Shown: positions 41,744 through 50,653, counted from the stretch's first letter. The stretch is 64,000 nucleotides of DNA from an uncultured Odoribacter sp. (GCA_900544025.1 UQTM01000008.1:1-64000), one strand, 5' to 3'. Translations and numbers: made by a program. Notes: generated by a model from the letters alone, not told the origin.

Positions 41744-43063
41744 TTAACGATTGTAATAAGCGTAATATACTCTCAATTTCGGTATTTCTGTAATAACCGC
41801 CCTGTTAAACGAAGTTGTCCAATCCGGAATCCGAAGCAGAATCTGGCGGTCGGTCAGATTATCCTGGCTGCTGGACAAAAGCCGCTGGTAATAGTCCGTT
41901 AAGTCGAAAATATATTTACTCTTGGAATTACTTGTCAAGTCGGGTACGAATGTTCCTGTAACCCTTGTCCCGGAAGATGTGTTGTTATAAAGCACAGACA
42001 ATACTTCGTTTTTATCGTTGGATGAAAATGTGTAGATTGTCGGTGGCATCGCAATACTCGGATTCAGGAATATTTCCGGCGTGAGTTCCAGTTCTGCTTT
42101 GATGATCGTGGAATATTGTTCGGGGATGGGAAGACGCGGCAAGGTAATTTTCGTCATATAGCCTGCCAATCCCTGTACGAGAGAAACTCCCGCTTCCTGA
42201 AAAGTCACACTTTCTTTCTGTGAAGTCAATCCCTGGAACAAGGGTGCATTTTGTGTTTCTATGGAATTATACATAAATTCTCTTTCTCCGAGAGGAAAAT
42301 CATAGGTAACTTCTTCCGTCGATTTGTGATAGTGGAAACGGAGATAAAGGCTGTCGGCCGTTGCCCGGATATTCAGCAAACAATCGTTATTGTCGTCCGG
42401 GACGATAGCCAGTCCTTTGAATTCATTTAGAAAAGACCAGGGCAGGTCGTTGTATATTTTTCCATTATACATCATTGCTTCAAAAAGCTTATCGCCCCAT
42501 TCCAGCCCTTTTTCGGTATCGAGCTTGAAGTAACTTTTCCGGATGTTATCTTTTAGCGGATAAAATTCCATTACCGATAAAATTTCGGTATGAGGAGGCA
42601 ATGGATAGGTATTATATAGTAAATACTCATCGTCTTTATTGAGTTCCGGCAATTCATCCAGCCGGTACAAATAATATTTTTGAAGATTGGGATGGATGGT
42701 ATCTCCCCAGATTTTACCTCCGAATGTGAAATTCAAGGTGACGGAGTCTAAAGTCAGGTTTTCGACGAGTGCAGGCTGGCTCTTCGGGACAATCGGGAAA
42801 CAAGGAATGGCTAATGTCGTTCCACTGAAATCGTCGTGATATTTACCCATAATCAACTCCTTTAATGCTGCGTCCATATACTCTTCGGTATATCCTGAAG
42901 AAGCGATAAAGGAGTCTAATTTTACCGTCGCTATTTCGTTGATGTAGTATTCTTTCCTATCAACATAATTGTCGTTTCCCATGATGTCTTGCCCAACGGA
43001 ATCCAAATTATTGTTACATGAAAAGAAAAGCGCTATTATAGCTAAAAAAAACAATATCCGCAT
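41744..43063 (-). CDS. DUF4270 lipoprotein
   Basis: A 439-aa lipoprotein (signal ending ALFFSC, Cys16) that matches my memory of DUF4270: NNLDSVGQDIMGNDNYVDRKEY near the N-terminus, ATVKLDSFIASSGYTEEYMDAALKELIMGKYHDD with the GxYxDD element, LTLDSVTLNF, and the C-terminal ELELTPEIFLNPSI and YIFDLTDYYQRLLSSS. The function is unknown. It is the first gene of an operon with the β-barrel protein and diverges from a Kelch lipoprotein gene, a common neighbourhood for this family. Confidence 0.8.
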   Translation of the reverse strand: MRILFFLAIIALFFSCNNNLDSVGQDIMGNDNYVDRKEYYINEIATVKLDSFIASSGYTEEYMDAALKELIMGKYHDDFSGTTLAIPCFPIVPKSQPALVENLTLDSVTLNFTFGGKIWGDTIHPNLQKYYLYRLDELPELNKDDEYLLYNTYPLPPHTEILSVMEFYPLKDNIRKSYFKLDTEKGLEWGDKLFEAMMYNGKIYNDLPWSFLNEFKGLAIVPDDNNDCLLNIRATADSLYLRFHYHKSTEEVTYDFPLGEREFMYNSIETQNAPLFQGLTSQKESVTFQEAGVSLVQGLAGYMTKITLPRLPIPEQYSTIIKAELELTPEIFLNPSIAMPPTIYTFSSNDKNEVLSVLYNNTSSGTRVTGTFVPDLTSNSKSKYIFDLTDYYQRLLSSSQDNLTDRQILLRIPDWTTSFNRAVITEIPKLRVYYAYYNR

Positions 43064-43295
43064 TTTATCTGCAATTTGATTTTATAGGTTGCGAAGGTAA
43101 AACTATTTTTCAGAAAATCTATATTTGGCGTTGTATTTTATTCCGTTATACGGCTTGCTTAACGATTTGAAGCTTTTTTTTAGAGGTGTTTACGCCTTGC
43201 CGGGGAATGTGTTAAATGTTCTATATTTATTCTTGCATAAACGATTTTATTCATTGGTTTTATTGGATTTATGTATAAAATGTGTAGTTTTGCCT

Positions 43296-43303
43296 TACTT
43301 TTG
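43296..43303 (+). promoter_or_regulatory. Promoter -7 box of the Kelch lipoprotein gene
   Basis: TACTTTTG, 54 bp before the ATG at 43358. Confidence 0.55.
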
Positions 43304-43357
43304 AAAAAACGTAGATCGTGATTTGAAGTAAAATTAAATAGAAAATAAGAACAGATA

Positions 43358-44431
43358 ATGAGTATTATGAAAAAAGGATTTCTTTTGTGCATCGCAGTTT
43401 TCGGGTTGTTGTTCGCAGGCTGTCATTCGAGTGACGACACTAATGGAGACTGGCAGAAGGTTGCCCAGATCAAGGGGGTTGCTGCCTCGGGTGCTGTAAC
43501 TTTTAAAATCGGAAATGAAGTTTATGTAGGACTTGGCTATGATAAGGATATTGATCCGGTTTTCGCTTTTGTAAAATCCAGTGACGGGGTTTCCTGGCAG
43601 GATGTCGCTCCTTTTCCGGAAGAATTCGGCGGACGTATCGGAGCGGTAGCTTTTACAATCGGAACAAAAGCATACGTCGGTACAGGTTATAAACCGGCTG
43701 TTGCGGGTTCTACCATCAAAACATTTTATAGGGACTTTTATTGCTACGATTCTGAGACGGATTCATGGTCGAAAATAAGTGATGATTTCGGCGGTGAGCC
43801 AAGGCGTAACGGAATTGCTTTTACCTTGAATGTAAACGGGCAGGAGATCGGGTATTTCGGATGCGGATCGACCAATAACGATAAAGAATATCTGAATGAT
43901 TTCTGGTCGTTCGACGGAACTACTTTCAAATCGGAAGATTCTCACGGAAGAAAACGAAACGGAGGAACTGCTTTCGTGATCGATAATGTGGCTTATATTT
44001 GCTTAGGCTATGAGTCGGGAACACAGTTGGCTCCCGATATGATAAAATTCGACGGAACGAATTGGACGGAATTGAATAAACTTACCGATGCCACCGATCA
44101 GGATTTCGATGATGATTATACCACAATTTGCCGTGCTCATGCCGTTTCTTTTATTGCCAAAGTGAATGGTGAAACCCGTGGATATATCGCTACCGGTGTG
44201 GCTAATGGAACTTTGACGAGATATGCCTGGGAATATGACCCGAAAATAGATCGTTGGGACGAAGTAAACCAGTTGCCGTCCAGGATGTCTGCCCGTGTGG
44301 CTGGTGTTGGCTTCTCTATCGGTGACTACGGTTATGTGACTTTAGGCGGAACCAGTACGGATTACGGCGCATTCGACGATACCTGGAGATTCGTTCCGGG
44401 TATAGAAGCGGAAGATAAGAACGATTATTAA
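43358..44431 (+). CDS. Kelch-repeat β-propeller lipoprotein
   Basis: A 357-aa lipoprotein (signal ending GLLFAGC, Cys22; an ATG three codons in at 43367 is equally possible). It has five to six Kelch-type blades with the pattern hydrophobic-GG...W: GDWQKVAQIKGVAASGAVTF, KAYVGTGYKP...DSWSKISD, YFGCGSTNN...FWSFDG, YICLGYESG, GYIATGVANG...WDEVNQLP and YVTLGGTSTDYGAFDDTWRF. It is a surface or periplasmic ligand-binding propeller without a catalytic motif. It diverges from the DUF4270/barrel operon, suggesting one outer-membrane system. Confidence 0.85.
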   Translation: MSIMKKGFLLCIAVFGLLFAGCHSSDDTNGDWQKVAQIKGVAASGAVTFKIGNEVYVGLGYDKDIDPVFAFVKSSDGVSWQDVAPFPEEFGGRIGAVAFTIGTKAYVGTGYKPAVAGSTIKTFYRDFYCYDSETDSWSKISDDFGGEPRRNGIAFTLNVNGQEIGYFGCGSTNNDKEYLNDFWSFDGTTFKSEDSHGRKRNGGTAFVIDNVAYICLGYESGTQLAPDMIKFDGTNWTELNKLTDATDQDFDDDYTTICRAHAVSFIAKVNGETRGYIATGVANGTLTRYAWEYDPKIDRWDEVNQLPSRMSARVAGVGFSIGDYGYVTLGGTSTDYGAFDDTWRFVPGIEAEDKNDY

Positions 44432-44452
44432 TGATTTTCAATATTATCTGAC

Positions 44453-44482
44453 AAATGGGATGCTTCGGCGTCCCATTTTTTA
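44453..44482 (+). terminator. Terminator after the Kelch gene
   Basis: AAATGGGATGC/GCGTCCCATTT with a TTCG tetraloop and T-run; one T·G pair. Confidence 0.85.
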
Positions 44483-44519
44483 TATATCTTTATGCCAGTA
44501 ATATAATGAAGAATTACCG

Positions 44520-46481
44520 ATGAAGCCTATAATAATACTCTTTTTCCTGCTATTGAGTTCATGGGGCGGTTATGCACAATGGAATATCAATAATATGCTG
44601 AGAGTAGGGAAGAATGCCATATATTTTGATGATTACATAAGTGCAATAGATAATTTCAATAATATTATCCGGGTGAAACCTTATCTATCCGAGCCCTATT
44701 TCTTTAGGGGATTGGCAAAATTGAATCTGGACGATTATGAAGGGGCGATACAGGATTTTTCACAGGCCATCGAATTGAATCCCAATTATTTCCATGCTTA
44801 TGTATATCGGGGAATTGCTTATCAGAATCTGAAAAGGTTGGAGGAAGCGTTGAAAGATTTCGAAGAAGCGATCGCCATAGATCCGGGTAATGCTTATGTA
44901 TATGCCAACCGGGGAATTGCCAGAGCCGAACTGGGGGATTTGGAGGAAGCGGAAAAAGATTATTCGAAGGCGTTGCGGATCGATGATAAATTATTACCGG
45001 CTTATCTGAACCGGGCGGTTATCCGTGAGAAGCTGGATAATTCGGAGGGAGCGATGGCCGATTGCAATGCGGCGATCAAATTGAATATGTTTTCGGATGT
45101 TGCTTACGGGTTGAGGGGATATTTGTGGTATAAGCAAAAAAATTACCACAATGCGATCGAGGATTTTAACCGTGCTTTGAAAGTGAATCCTGAAAACAAG
45201 CGGATATTGATGAACCGGGCGATGGTGTGGTACGATATGAAAAAATATCCGGAAACCATGGCAGATTACTCTAAAATTATAGAACTGGACAGTAATTATA
45301 TTTATGCTTACTATAATCGTGCCATGCTTCGTGCCGAGGTGGGGGAAACCAATGCTGCGATTGCCGATCTGGACCGGGTGGTGGAAATGAATCCCGATAA
45401 TATTCTGATTTATTTTAACCGGGGGTTGCTGAAAATGCAGATCAACGACTTGTATGGTGCTTATGATGATTTCAGCGAAAGCCTTCGCTTGTATCCCGAT
45501 TTTGTAAAGGCTTATCTGGCCAGGGCAGCGGTGAGTGCCGAACTGAAAGACTACGATGCTGCGGATAAAGACCGTTATTATGCTTCCGAAGTGATGGAGC
45601 GTTACCGGAAGATGAAAGCGGGCGACCGGAATGCTTTGGTGGATACGACGGCCAATTTTCAGAAATTGATCGATATCAACGCGAAGAATGACGAAGTGCG
45701 TGATGTGATTAACGGGCGTGTACAGGATAAGAACGTGATCGTCGAGTTGCAGGATGTGTTTTGGGTACAATATCTGAGTCTGGATTCTTTGCGGTCCGGT
45801 AAAGTTCAGTATTATAATAAGCACATTATGAGTTACAATCAGGCTCATAATTACGATCCGGCCATTACGTTGGCGAATAAGGAAGTGTTGTATCCGGAGG
45901 ATTTCGTCGCTCCCTATATGGAAAAGTTGTCTCAAAAAATTGCGGAAAACGGGGATATAGACAGTTATTTATTGCGGGGATCGTTCTATTTGCAGCAAGG
46001 GGAATACCCGAAGGCTATTGCGGATTTTTCCGCTATTCTTGAAAAAGACCCACAGAATTTGCTGGCCTTGTTCAACCGGGCGGCGGCGCAAATGCACATG
46101 TACGATTATATAGAATCGATCGACGATAAAACCACGAGAGTCGTAGGAGAAATAAAGCAGGAGAGCCGAAAAATCGATTATTCGCAGGTTTTGAAGGATT
46201 ATCAGCAGTGCCTTGCAATAGATACTGATTTTGTATTCGCCCGCTATAATATGGCCAATGTTTACGCCAAAAGCGAAGAAATCGACAAGGCTATTGCCGC
46301 TTATACGGAAGTGATCCGGCAGGATAAAGACATTGCAGAGGCTTACTATAACCGGGGTATATTATATATATACATCGGTAAAAAAGCGCTTGCCAATGCC
46401 GATTTGAGCAAGGCGGGAGAGTTAGGGATCGCCGATGCCTACAATATTATCAAGAGGTATTGTAGCCAGGAAGAGGAGTAA
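44520..46481 (+). CDS. Tetratricopeptide-repeat protein, secreted
   Basis: A 653-aa protein with a signal peptide (1-19, GGYA|Q) and about 9 to 10 canonical TPRs in the first 350 residues, for example AYVYRGIAYQNLKRLEEALKD and AYVYANRGIARAELGDLEEA. A spacer (about 350-475) follows, then three or four more TPRs at the C-terminus. There is no enzymatic domain. TPR arrays of this kind are protein-binding scaffolds in the periplasm. It is monocistronic and convergent with trpB2. Confidence 0.9.
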   Translation: MKPIIILFFLLLSSWGGYAQWNINNMLRVGKNAIYFDDYISAIDNFNNIIRVKPYLSEPYFFRGLAKLNLDDYEGAIQDFSQAIELNPNYFHAYVYRGIAYQNLKRLEEALKDFEEAIAIDPGNAYVYANRGIARAELGDLEEAEKDYSKALRIDDKLLPAYLNRAVIREKLDNSEGAMADCNAAIKLNMFSDVAYGLRGYLWYKQKNYHNAIEDFNRALKVNPENKRILMNRAMVWYDMKKYPETMADYSKIIELDSNYIYAYYNRAMLRAEVGETNAAIADLDRVVEMNPDNILIYFNRGLLKMQINDLYGAYDDFSESLRLYPDFVKAYLARAAVSAELKDYDAADKDRYYASEVMERYRKMKAGDRNALVDTTANFQKLIDINAKNDEVRDVINGRVQDKNVIVELQDVFWVQYLSLDSLRSGKVQYYNKHIMSYNQAHNYDPAITLANKEVLYPEDFVAPYMEKLSQKIAENGDIDSYLLRGSFYLQQGEYPKAIADFSAILEKDPQNLLALFNRAAAQMHMYDYIESIDDKTTRVVGEIKQESRKIDYSQVLKDYQQCLAIDTDFVFARYNMANVYAKSEEIDKAIAAYTEVIRQDKDIAEAYYNRGILYIYIGKKALANADLSKAGELGIADAYNIIKRYCSQEEE

Positions 46482-46489
46482 AGAGAAAA

Positions 46490-46522
46490 GAATAATATCT
46501 AAAATTGTTTTAGATATTATTC
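46490..46522. terminator. Bidirectional hairpin between the TPR gene and trpB2
   Basis: GAATAATATCTAAAA pairs with TTTTAGATATTATTC (15 bp, 3-nt loop). It is AT-rich but perfect. Confidence 0.65.
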
Positions 46523-46541
46523 TTCGAACTTATAACGGGGA

Positions 46542-47903
46542 TCAGATAATCTTTTCCAGCTCGTTTAGCGAGTGGTTGATTTCATCGTCCGGAATAGAGT
46601 AGTTTTGGAGTTTGCCCGCAAAATATTGCTCGTAGGCGTAAAGATCGATCATGCCGTGTCCCGAAAGGTTGAAAAGGATGGTTTTGGCTTTCCCTTCTTC
46701 CTTTGCTTTTTTAGCTTCGTGTATTGCTTGGGCAATCGCATGAGTGGATTCCGGTGCGGGAATAATACCTTCTGTGCGGGCAAATAAGATTCCTGCTTCG
46801 AAAGTTTCTAATTGAGGCATGTCCACCGCTTCGACAAGACCGTCTTTTAAAAGCTGGCTGACAATGGCTCCCGCTCCATGATAACGCAGACCGCCTGCAT
46901 GGATGTTGGCCGGTTCGAAATTGTGTCCCAGTGTGTACATCGGAATTAAAGGAGTAAGTCCTACCGTATCCCCATAATCATACTGGAATTGTCCCCGGGT
47001 CAGTTTGGGGCAGGATTGAGGCTCTACGGCAACGACCCGGATATTTTTACCTTCGGTAAGGTTTTTACGCAGGAACGGAAAACTGATCCCGGCAAAGTTC
47101 GAGCCACCGCCGAAGCAGCCGATTACGACATCGGCTTCATCCCCGGTTTTTTCCAATTGACGGATCGCTTCTTCGCCGATAATGGTTTGGTGCAGCAATA
47201 CGTGATTCAGCACGCTCCCGATGGTGTAGTTCGTTTCCGGGTCTTGGGCTGCCATTTCTACCGCTTCCGAAACAGCCATTCCCAGGCTTCCCGATGAATT
47301 AGGATGTTCTCTTAATATTTTCCGTCCGGCTTCCGTGAGCGGACTGGGCGAAGGTATTACATCGGCACCCCAAGTGTTCATCATCAGTTTCCGGTAAGGT
47401 TTTTGCTCGTAGCTTACTTTTACCATAAACACTTTCAGGTCGATCCCGAAGTAACGGGCGGCAAAACTGAGGGCAGAACCCCATTGTCCCCCTCCGGTTT
47501 CTGTGGTCAGCCGCTTAATTCCCTGTTTGTAGTTATAATAAGCTTGTGGGATGGCCGTGTTGGGCTTGTGCGAACCTGCCATGCTGGTACTTTCGTTTTT
47601 AAAATAAATCTTAGCAGGAGTGTCGAGTGCTTTTTCAAGCCCATAGGCACGTACAAGCGGAGTGGGTCTCCATATTTTGTATAAATCCTGTACTTCTTCC
47701 GGAATTTCAATGTAACGTTCCTGGGAGAATTCCTGTTTTACCAATTCTTCTGCAAAAATCCCCATCAGGTCTTCGGGCTTAGCCGGCTGTTTGGTGACCG
47801 GATTCAGGGTTGCCAGCGGTTTGTTTTTCATGTCGGCAACGATGTTATACCATTGAGTAGGCATTTCCTGTTCCGTCAGTGTTATTTTTTTTAATTTTTC
47901 CAT
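46542..47903 (-). CDS. trpB2: Tryptophan synthase β-like enzyme, TrpB2 type
   Basis: A 453-aa PLP enzyme, longer than the usual 400-aa TrpB1. It has RPTPLVRAYGLEKALDTPAKIYFKNE, the PLP lysine in SMAGSHKPNTAIPQAYY (about 115), TETGGGQWGSALSFAA, CFGGGSNFAG (phosphate loop) and the C-terminal FNLSGHGMIDLYAYEQY. TrpB2 makes tryptophan from indole (or phosphoserine) and serine, usually without tight TrpA partnering. The upstream Trp attenuator shows directly that it is controlled by tryptophan supply. No other trp gene is in the window. Confidence 0.9.
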   Translation of the reverse strand: MEKLKKITLTEQEMPTQWYNIVADMKNKPLATLNPVTKQPAKPEDLMGIFAEELVKQEFSQERYIEIPEEVQDLYKIWRPTPLVRAYGLEKALDTPAKIYFKNESTSMAGSHKPNTAIPQAYYNYKQGIKRLTTETGGGQWGSALSFAARYFGIDLKVFMVKVSYEQKPYRKLMMNTWGADVIPSPSPLTEAGRKILREHPNSSGSLGMAVSEAVEMAAQDPETNYTIGSVLNHVLLHQTIIGEEAIRQLEKTGDEADVVIGCFGGGSNFAGISFPFLRKNLTEGKNIRVVAVEPQSCPKLTRGQFQYDYGDTVGLTPLIPMYTLGHNFEPANIHAGGLRYHGAGAIVSQLLKDGLVEAVDMPQLETFEAGILFARTEGIIPAPESTHAIAQAIHEAKKAKEEGKAKTILFNLSGHGMIDLYAYEQYFAGKLQNYSIPDDEINHSLNELEKII

Positions 47904-47941
47904 AAACGGTATTATTTATAGTTTTTGATTTCAACATAGAA

Positions 47942-48022
47942 AAACGCCTGATATTCGTAATAAACATCAGGCGTTTCATATCTGGTTACATAGACTCGTC
48001 GAACCTCATTGTTTATTACGAA
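47942..48022 (-). promoter_or_regulatory. Trp attenuator: terminator and antiterminator of trpB2
   Basis: On the minus strand AAACGCCTGAT (47976-47966) and ATCAGGCGTTT (47952-47942) form a perfect 11-bp terminator stem followed by T residues. The 12-nt loop segment GTTTATTACGAA (47965-47954) is an exact complement of TTCGTAATAAAC at 48022-48011, which holds the leader-peptide stop. The two pairings exclude each other, as expected for attenuation. It probably belongs to the Bacteroid-trp motif. Confidence 0.85.
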
Positions 48023-48072
48023 GTTTGCCGGTGCCAACGCCAACATTGAGCTATGTAGTTGTATTTAATCAT
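48016..48072 (-). CDS. Trp leader peptide (18 aa)
   Basis: The frame from the ATG at 48072 reads MIKYNYIAQCWRWHRQTS then TAA. Two Trp codons (48040-48042 and 48034-48036) flank one Arg codon, and the stop lies inside the antiterminator segment. A ribosome stalled at the Trp codons leaves the antiterminator free to pair with the terminator loop, so trpB2 is transcribed when charged tRNA-Trp is low. A competing frame from an ATG at 48048 (44 codons, Tyr-rich) runs through the terminator and is probably fortuitous. Confidence 0.85.
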   Translation of the reverse strand: MIKYNYIAQCWRWHRQTS

Positions 48073-48096
48073 ATTTATTTTCTTAAAATCACAGGA

Positions 48097-48104
48097 CAAA
48101 TATA
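48097..48104 (-). promoter_or_regulatory. trpB2 promoter -7 box
   Basis: TATATTTG on the minus strand, 24 bp before the leader-peptide ATG, giving a leader of about 185 nt. Confidence 0.7.
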
Positions 48105-48183
48105 GAAAGTAATTTTAAAAAATCCTGTTCTTTAGCTATATTTTTCCGATGATGCAAAACCAAGGTATTATTCTTTCGCCGAA

Positions 48184-48627
48184 TTACTTTATTTTCTTTT
48201 TTGGCGTTTCGGGATGTTCCGGGTTATGGGGTAGATTATTGATTCGTTCTTCCAGACGTCCTATTTCTTTCCAGGCCACGCTTATTTTTTCATCTTTTTC
48301 TTTTAGCATAGCTTTTAAGACTTCGATTTCTTTTGTCTTTTCCAGACATTCCTCGCAAAAACCGTATTCATTCCGATTTACCTGGCGGAGCTGTAGCCCG
48401 TCGATGGTGGGGGAACCTATGTTCCGGAGCAGCCAATTGGCATTCAGTTCGGGGAATAGAAAAAGAATCCCGATTAAATGTTTTTCGGGAATATGATCGT
48501 GACAATTAAGCCAATTACTTACTTGTTGCCTTGTTTTCAGTCCCAGTTTTATCCTTAATTCCTCCTGAGAAACTTTTTTCTCAAACAAGTAATTTCTAAG
48601 CCTTTGATTAATTGACATGTCGTCCAT
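48184..48627 (-). CDS. XRE-type HTH regulator with C-terminal coiled coil
   Basis: A 147-aa protein. Residues 5-60 form an HTH domain (INQRLRNYLFEKKVSQEELRIKLGLKTRQQVSNWLNC), with PEKHLIGILFLFPELNANWLLRNIG closing it, as in phage-repressor-like regulators of Bacteroidetes. Residues 90-135 are a coiled coil (CEECLEKTKEIEVLKAMLKEKDEKISVAWKEIGRLEE in part). Target unknown. It is expressed away from the small lipoprotein gene and ends about 80 bp from the trpB2 promoter. Confidence 0.8.
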   Translation of the reverse strand: MDDMSINQRLRNYLFEKKVSQEELRIKLGLKTRQQVSNWLNCHDHIPEKHLIGILFLFPELNANWLLRNIGSPTIDGLQLRQVNRNEYGFCEECLEKTKEIEVLKAMLKEKDEKISVAWKEIGRLEERINNLPHNPEHPETPKKKIK

Positions 48628-49038
48628 AAGAGGTCGTATTGAATAAATTTCTTTACTTGTAAATATTTTTACGATGTTTTCTTGAAAAAATTATTTACAT
48701 TTGTCTTAATCTTCGTTTATAAGGTATAATAAAACTGGAAAAATTTCTACTTTTTACTTTAAAAAGTAAGGAGTGGCTTGCTAATTCGTTGATAAATAAT
48801 GTAGTATATTTATTTGTTAAAATGAGTTGCGGGTTTTCTGCGGAGCTATCGAAAAAACTTATATTATGAAAGGAAAGCGGAAAAACGGGAAGTAAATGAG
48901 GCTGCGATCTTATGCGAATGGTTTTCAAATCTTCTTCTCTCTCTCTATTATTTTATATAAAAATCCAATTTCTATAAACTTTTATGATGAGGCTATCGTA
49001 AAACCCCTCATGAATGTATAAAACTAAAACAGAGGAAA
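48628..49038. other. Intergenic region, 411 bp, no supported gene
   Basis: AT-rich. A plus-strand TACATTTG box lies at 48696-48703, but 336 bp before the next gene. A 6-bp hairpin ATGAGG/CCTCAT is at 48987-49011, just before the small lipoprotein gene. The 77-codon minus frame at 48695-48928 has no protein-like features. Confidence 0.4.
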
Positions 49039-49290
49039 ATGAGAACGAAAGGTTGTTTTAATTGGACTTATATTGCCATTGCAGCGATTGCAATTTCTGT
49101 GGCTGCCTGTGGAAATTCGCAGAAGAAAAAAGAGAAAGAGAGAGAGCAGGCTAAACAAACTGCAATACAACCTCAGGATTCTGTGACTATCATTGAATCG
49201 GAAACTGTGATTGTGGCTGTAGATAGCATCGCTCCCGATTCTGTTGCCACTAAAAAAGCGACGGTAAATACTCCTAAGAAAACTAAGTGA
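49039..49290 (+). CDS. Small lipoprotein
   Basis: An 83-aa protein with a lipoprotein signal (YIAIAAIAISVAAC, Cys24), a short charged segment (SQKKKEKEREQAKQ) and a Val/Ser/Thr-rich tail (DSVTIIESETVIVAVDSIAP) ending in lysines. It has no known domain. The lipobox and a long nested terminator directly after it support a real gene. Function unknown. Confidence 0.7.
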   Translation: MRTKGCFNWTYIAIAAIAISVAACGNSQKKKEKEREQAKQTAIQPQDSVTIIESETVIVAVDSIAPDSVATKKATVNTPKKTK

Positions 49291-49314
49291 TTTTTTGTAA
49301 AGACGGGAAAACTG

Positions 49315-49363
49315 AAAAGCTAAAGGCGAAAATAGGAAGATTCCTATTCAGCCTTTAGCTTTT
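49315..49363. terminator. Bidirectional nested terminator
   Basis: AAAAGCTAAAGGC/GCCTTTAGCTTTT encloses a second stem AATAGGAA/TTCCTATT. It serves the small lipoprotein and the convergent phosphofructokinase gene. Confidence 0.9.
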
Positions 49364-49372
49364 TATATTGAT

Positions 49373-50560
49373 TTACAGGATCATTTGAGGCATGAATTCA
49401 AAACTGTTGTATTGAGGCCTTAATCGATCGGTATTGTAGAATCTGCCGACATCGACCAGTTTCTTACTGCTGGTGATAATATCGATCGGTGCGTTATCGT
49501 ACCGTCCGTTGCGTAAGATAACCAAACGTCCGTGCATTCCTTTCAGAATCAGGTCTAATGCCAGATTCCCATAGGCCATCGGCACAATCGAGTCCATGGC
49601 ATCCGGATCTCCGCATCTTACCATATAGCCTAATTTTTGGGTGATGATGTTTACCGTTTCCCCTTTGTTGAATTGAGGAGACAGGTTTTTCAATTCATTG
49701 GATACAAAGTCTCCGATGCCCCCTAATTTCTTGTGTCCGAACATGTCGGTTTCGTGGCTTTGGAACATCATATCTCCACCCCGGTATTGGGCTCCTTCGG
49801 AAACAAGGACTACGGAATATTTGCTCGGATTGGTCATACGATCCTGAAACATAAGTTCGGCCAATCGTTCGATGTCGAACTGGTATTCCGGGATTACACA
49901 ACGGTTGGCTGCTCCGGCGAGAGTGGGAAGCATGGCTGAAAATCCGGCATAGCGGCCGAAAACTTCGAGCACTAACAGGCGTTCGTGTGATCCGGCACAG
50001 GTACGCAGTTCGTGGGTCAGTTCGATCGTCCGGGTGATACAGGTGCTGAAACCGATGCAATAATCCGTTCCGGGCACGTCGTTGTCCATGGTTTTGGGAA
50101 TTGCCACCACTTTCACTCCCTCCTGGCTTAGGCGAACGCCATAACTCAGGGTGTCGTCGCCGCCTATGGGAATTAAGTAGTCGATGCCGATAAAATCCAG
50201 GTTTTGTAATACTTCCGGAGTAAGGTCGTTTATTTCTTCCGTATATTTATCTTTTAAATGTTCGGGAACGGCTGCTTTAGGAACGTGAGAAGCTCTGGTA
50301 CGGGAAGTGTGCAGGAATGTCCCGCCCGTACGGCCGGCCTTATTCACGATCTCTTCGGTCAATTCCAGGAAATTACCGGAATTATCGGCTTTTTTATCGC
50401 GGATGATATCGACCAGTCCCCGCCAGCCCCGGCGAATGCCGATTACTTTGTAACCTTCTCTCAGTGCACGGATAGTGACAGCTCTAATGGCGGGATTCAG
50501 GCCGGGGACGTCGCCGCCGCCTGTTAAAATCCCAATAACTCCTTTCGGTTTTTGACTCAT
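49373..50560 (-). CDS. pfp: 6-phosphofructokinase, probably PPi-dependent
   Basis: A 395-aa PFK starting at the ATG at 50560 (MSQKPKGVIGILTGGGDVPGLN); a GTG at 50593 gives an unlikely 11-residue extension. Motifs: nucleotide/PPi site PIGGDDTLSYG (about 128-138), catalytic IPKTMDNDVPGTD, and the fructose-6-P region RCGDPDAMDS. GGDD in place of GGDG, and PKTMDND in place of PGTIDND, are the residues that favour pyrophosphate over ATP in this family. The enzyme phosphorylates fructose-6-P, reversibly if PPi-linked. pfp is used because of these residues; biochemical class not proven. Confidence 0.88.
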   Translation of the reverse strand: MSQKPKGVIGILTGGGDVPGLNPAIRAVTIRALREGYKVIGIRRGWRGLVDIIRDKKADNSGNFLELTEEIVNKAGRTGGTFLHTSRTRASHVPKAAVPEHLKDKYTEEINDLTPEVLQNLDFIGIDYLIPIGGDDTLSYGVRLSQEGVKVVAIPKTMDNDVPGTDYCIGFSTCITRTIELTHELRTCAGSHERLLVLEVFGRYAGFSAMLPTLAGAANRCVIPEYQFDIERLAELMFQDRMTNPSKYSVVLVSEGAQYRGGDMMFQSHETDMFGHKKLGGIGDFVSNELKNLSPQFNKGETVNIITQKLGYMVRCGDPDAMDSIVPMAYGNLALDLILKGMHGRLVILRNGRYDNAPIDIITSSKKLVDVGRFYNTDRLRPQYNSFEFMPQMIL

Positions 50561-50645
50561 GGCTATTAGTGTTTTTGTTAGTAAAATCCACACTAAAATT
50601 GAGAAAATATATTCTGAAATGCAAAAAAAATCATCTATAAGTGAC

Positions 50646-50653
50646 TATATTTG
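50646..50653 (+). promoter_or_regulatory. Promoter -7 box of the glycosyltransferase-sigma operon
   Basis: TATATTTG, 76 bp before the glycosyltransferase ATG. Confidence 0.6.

Noticed and set aside
44994..45935. 313-codon minus frame opposite the TPR gene
   Set aside because: Antisense of repeated TPR codons; His/Ile-rich and without a domain.
47919..48048. 44-codon Tyr-rich frame in the trpB2 leader
   Set aside because: It runs through the terminator hairpin and overlaps the Trp leader peptide, which explains the regulation better; kept only as a note.
48695..48928. 77-codon minus frame
   Set aside because: Low-complexity AT-rich sequence; no promoter, no protein-like pattern.
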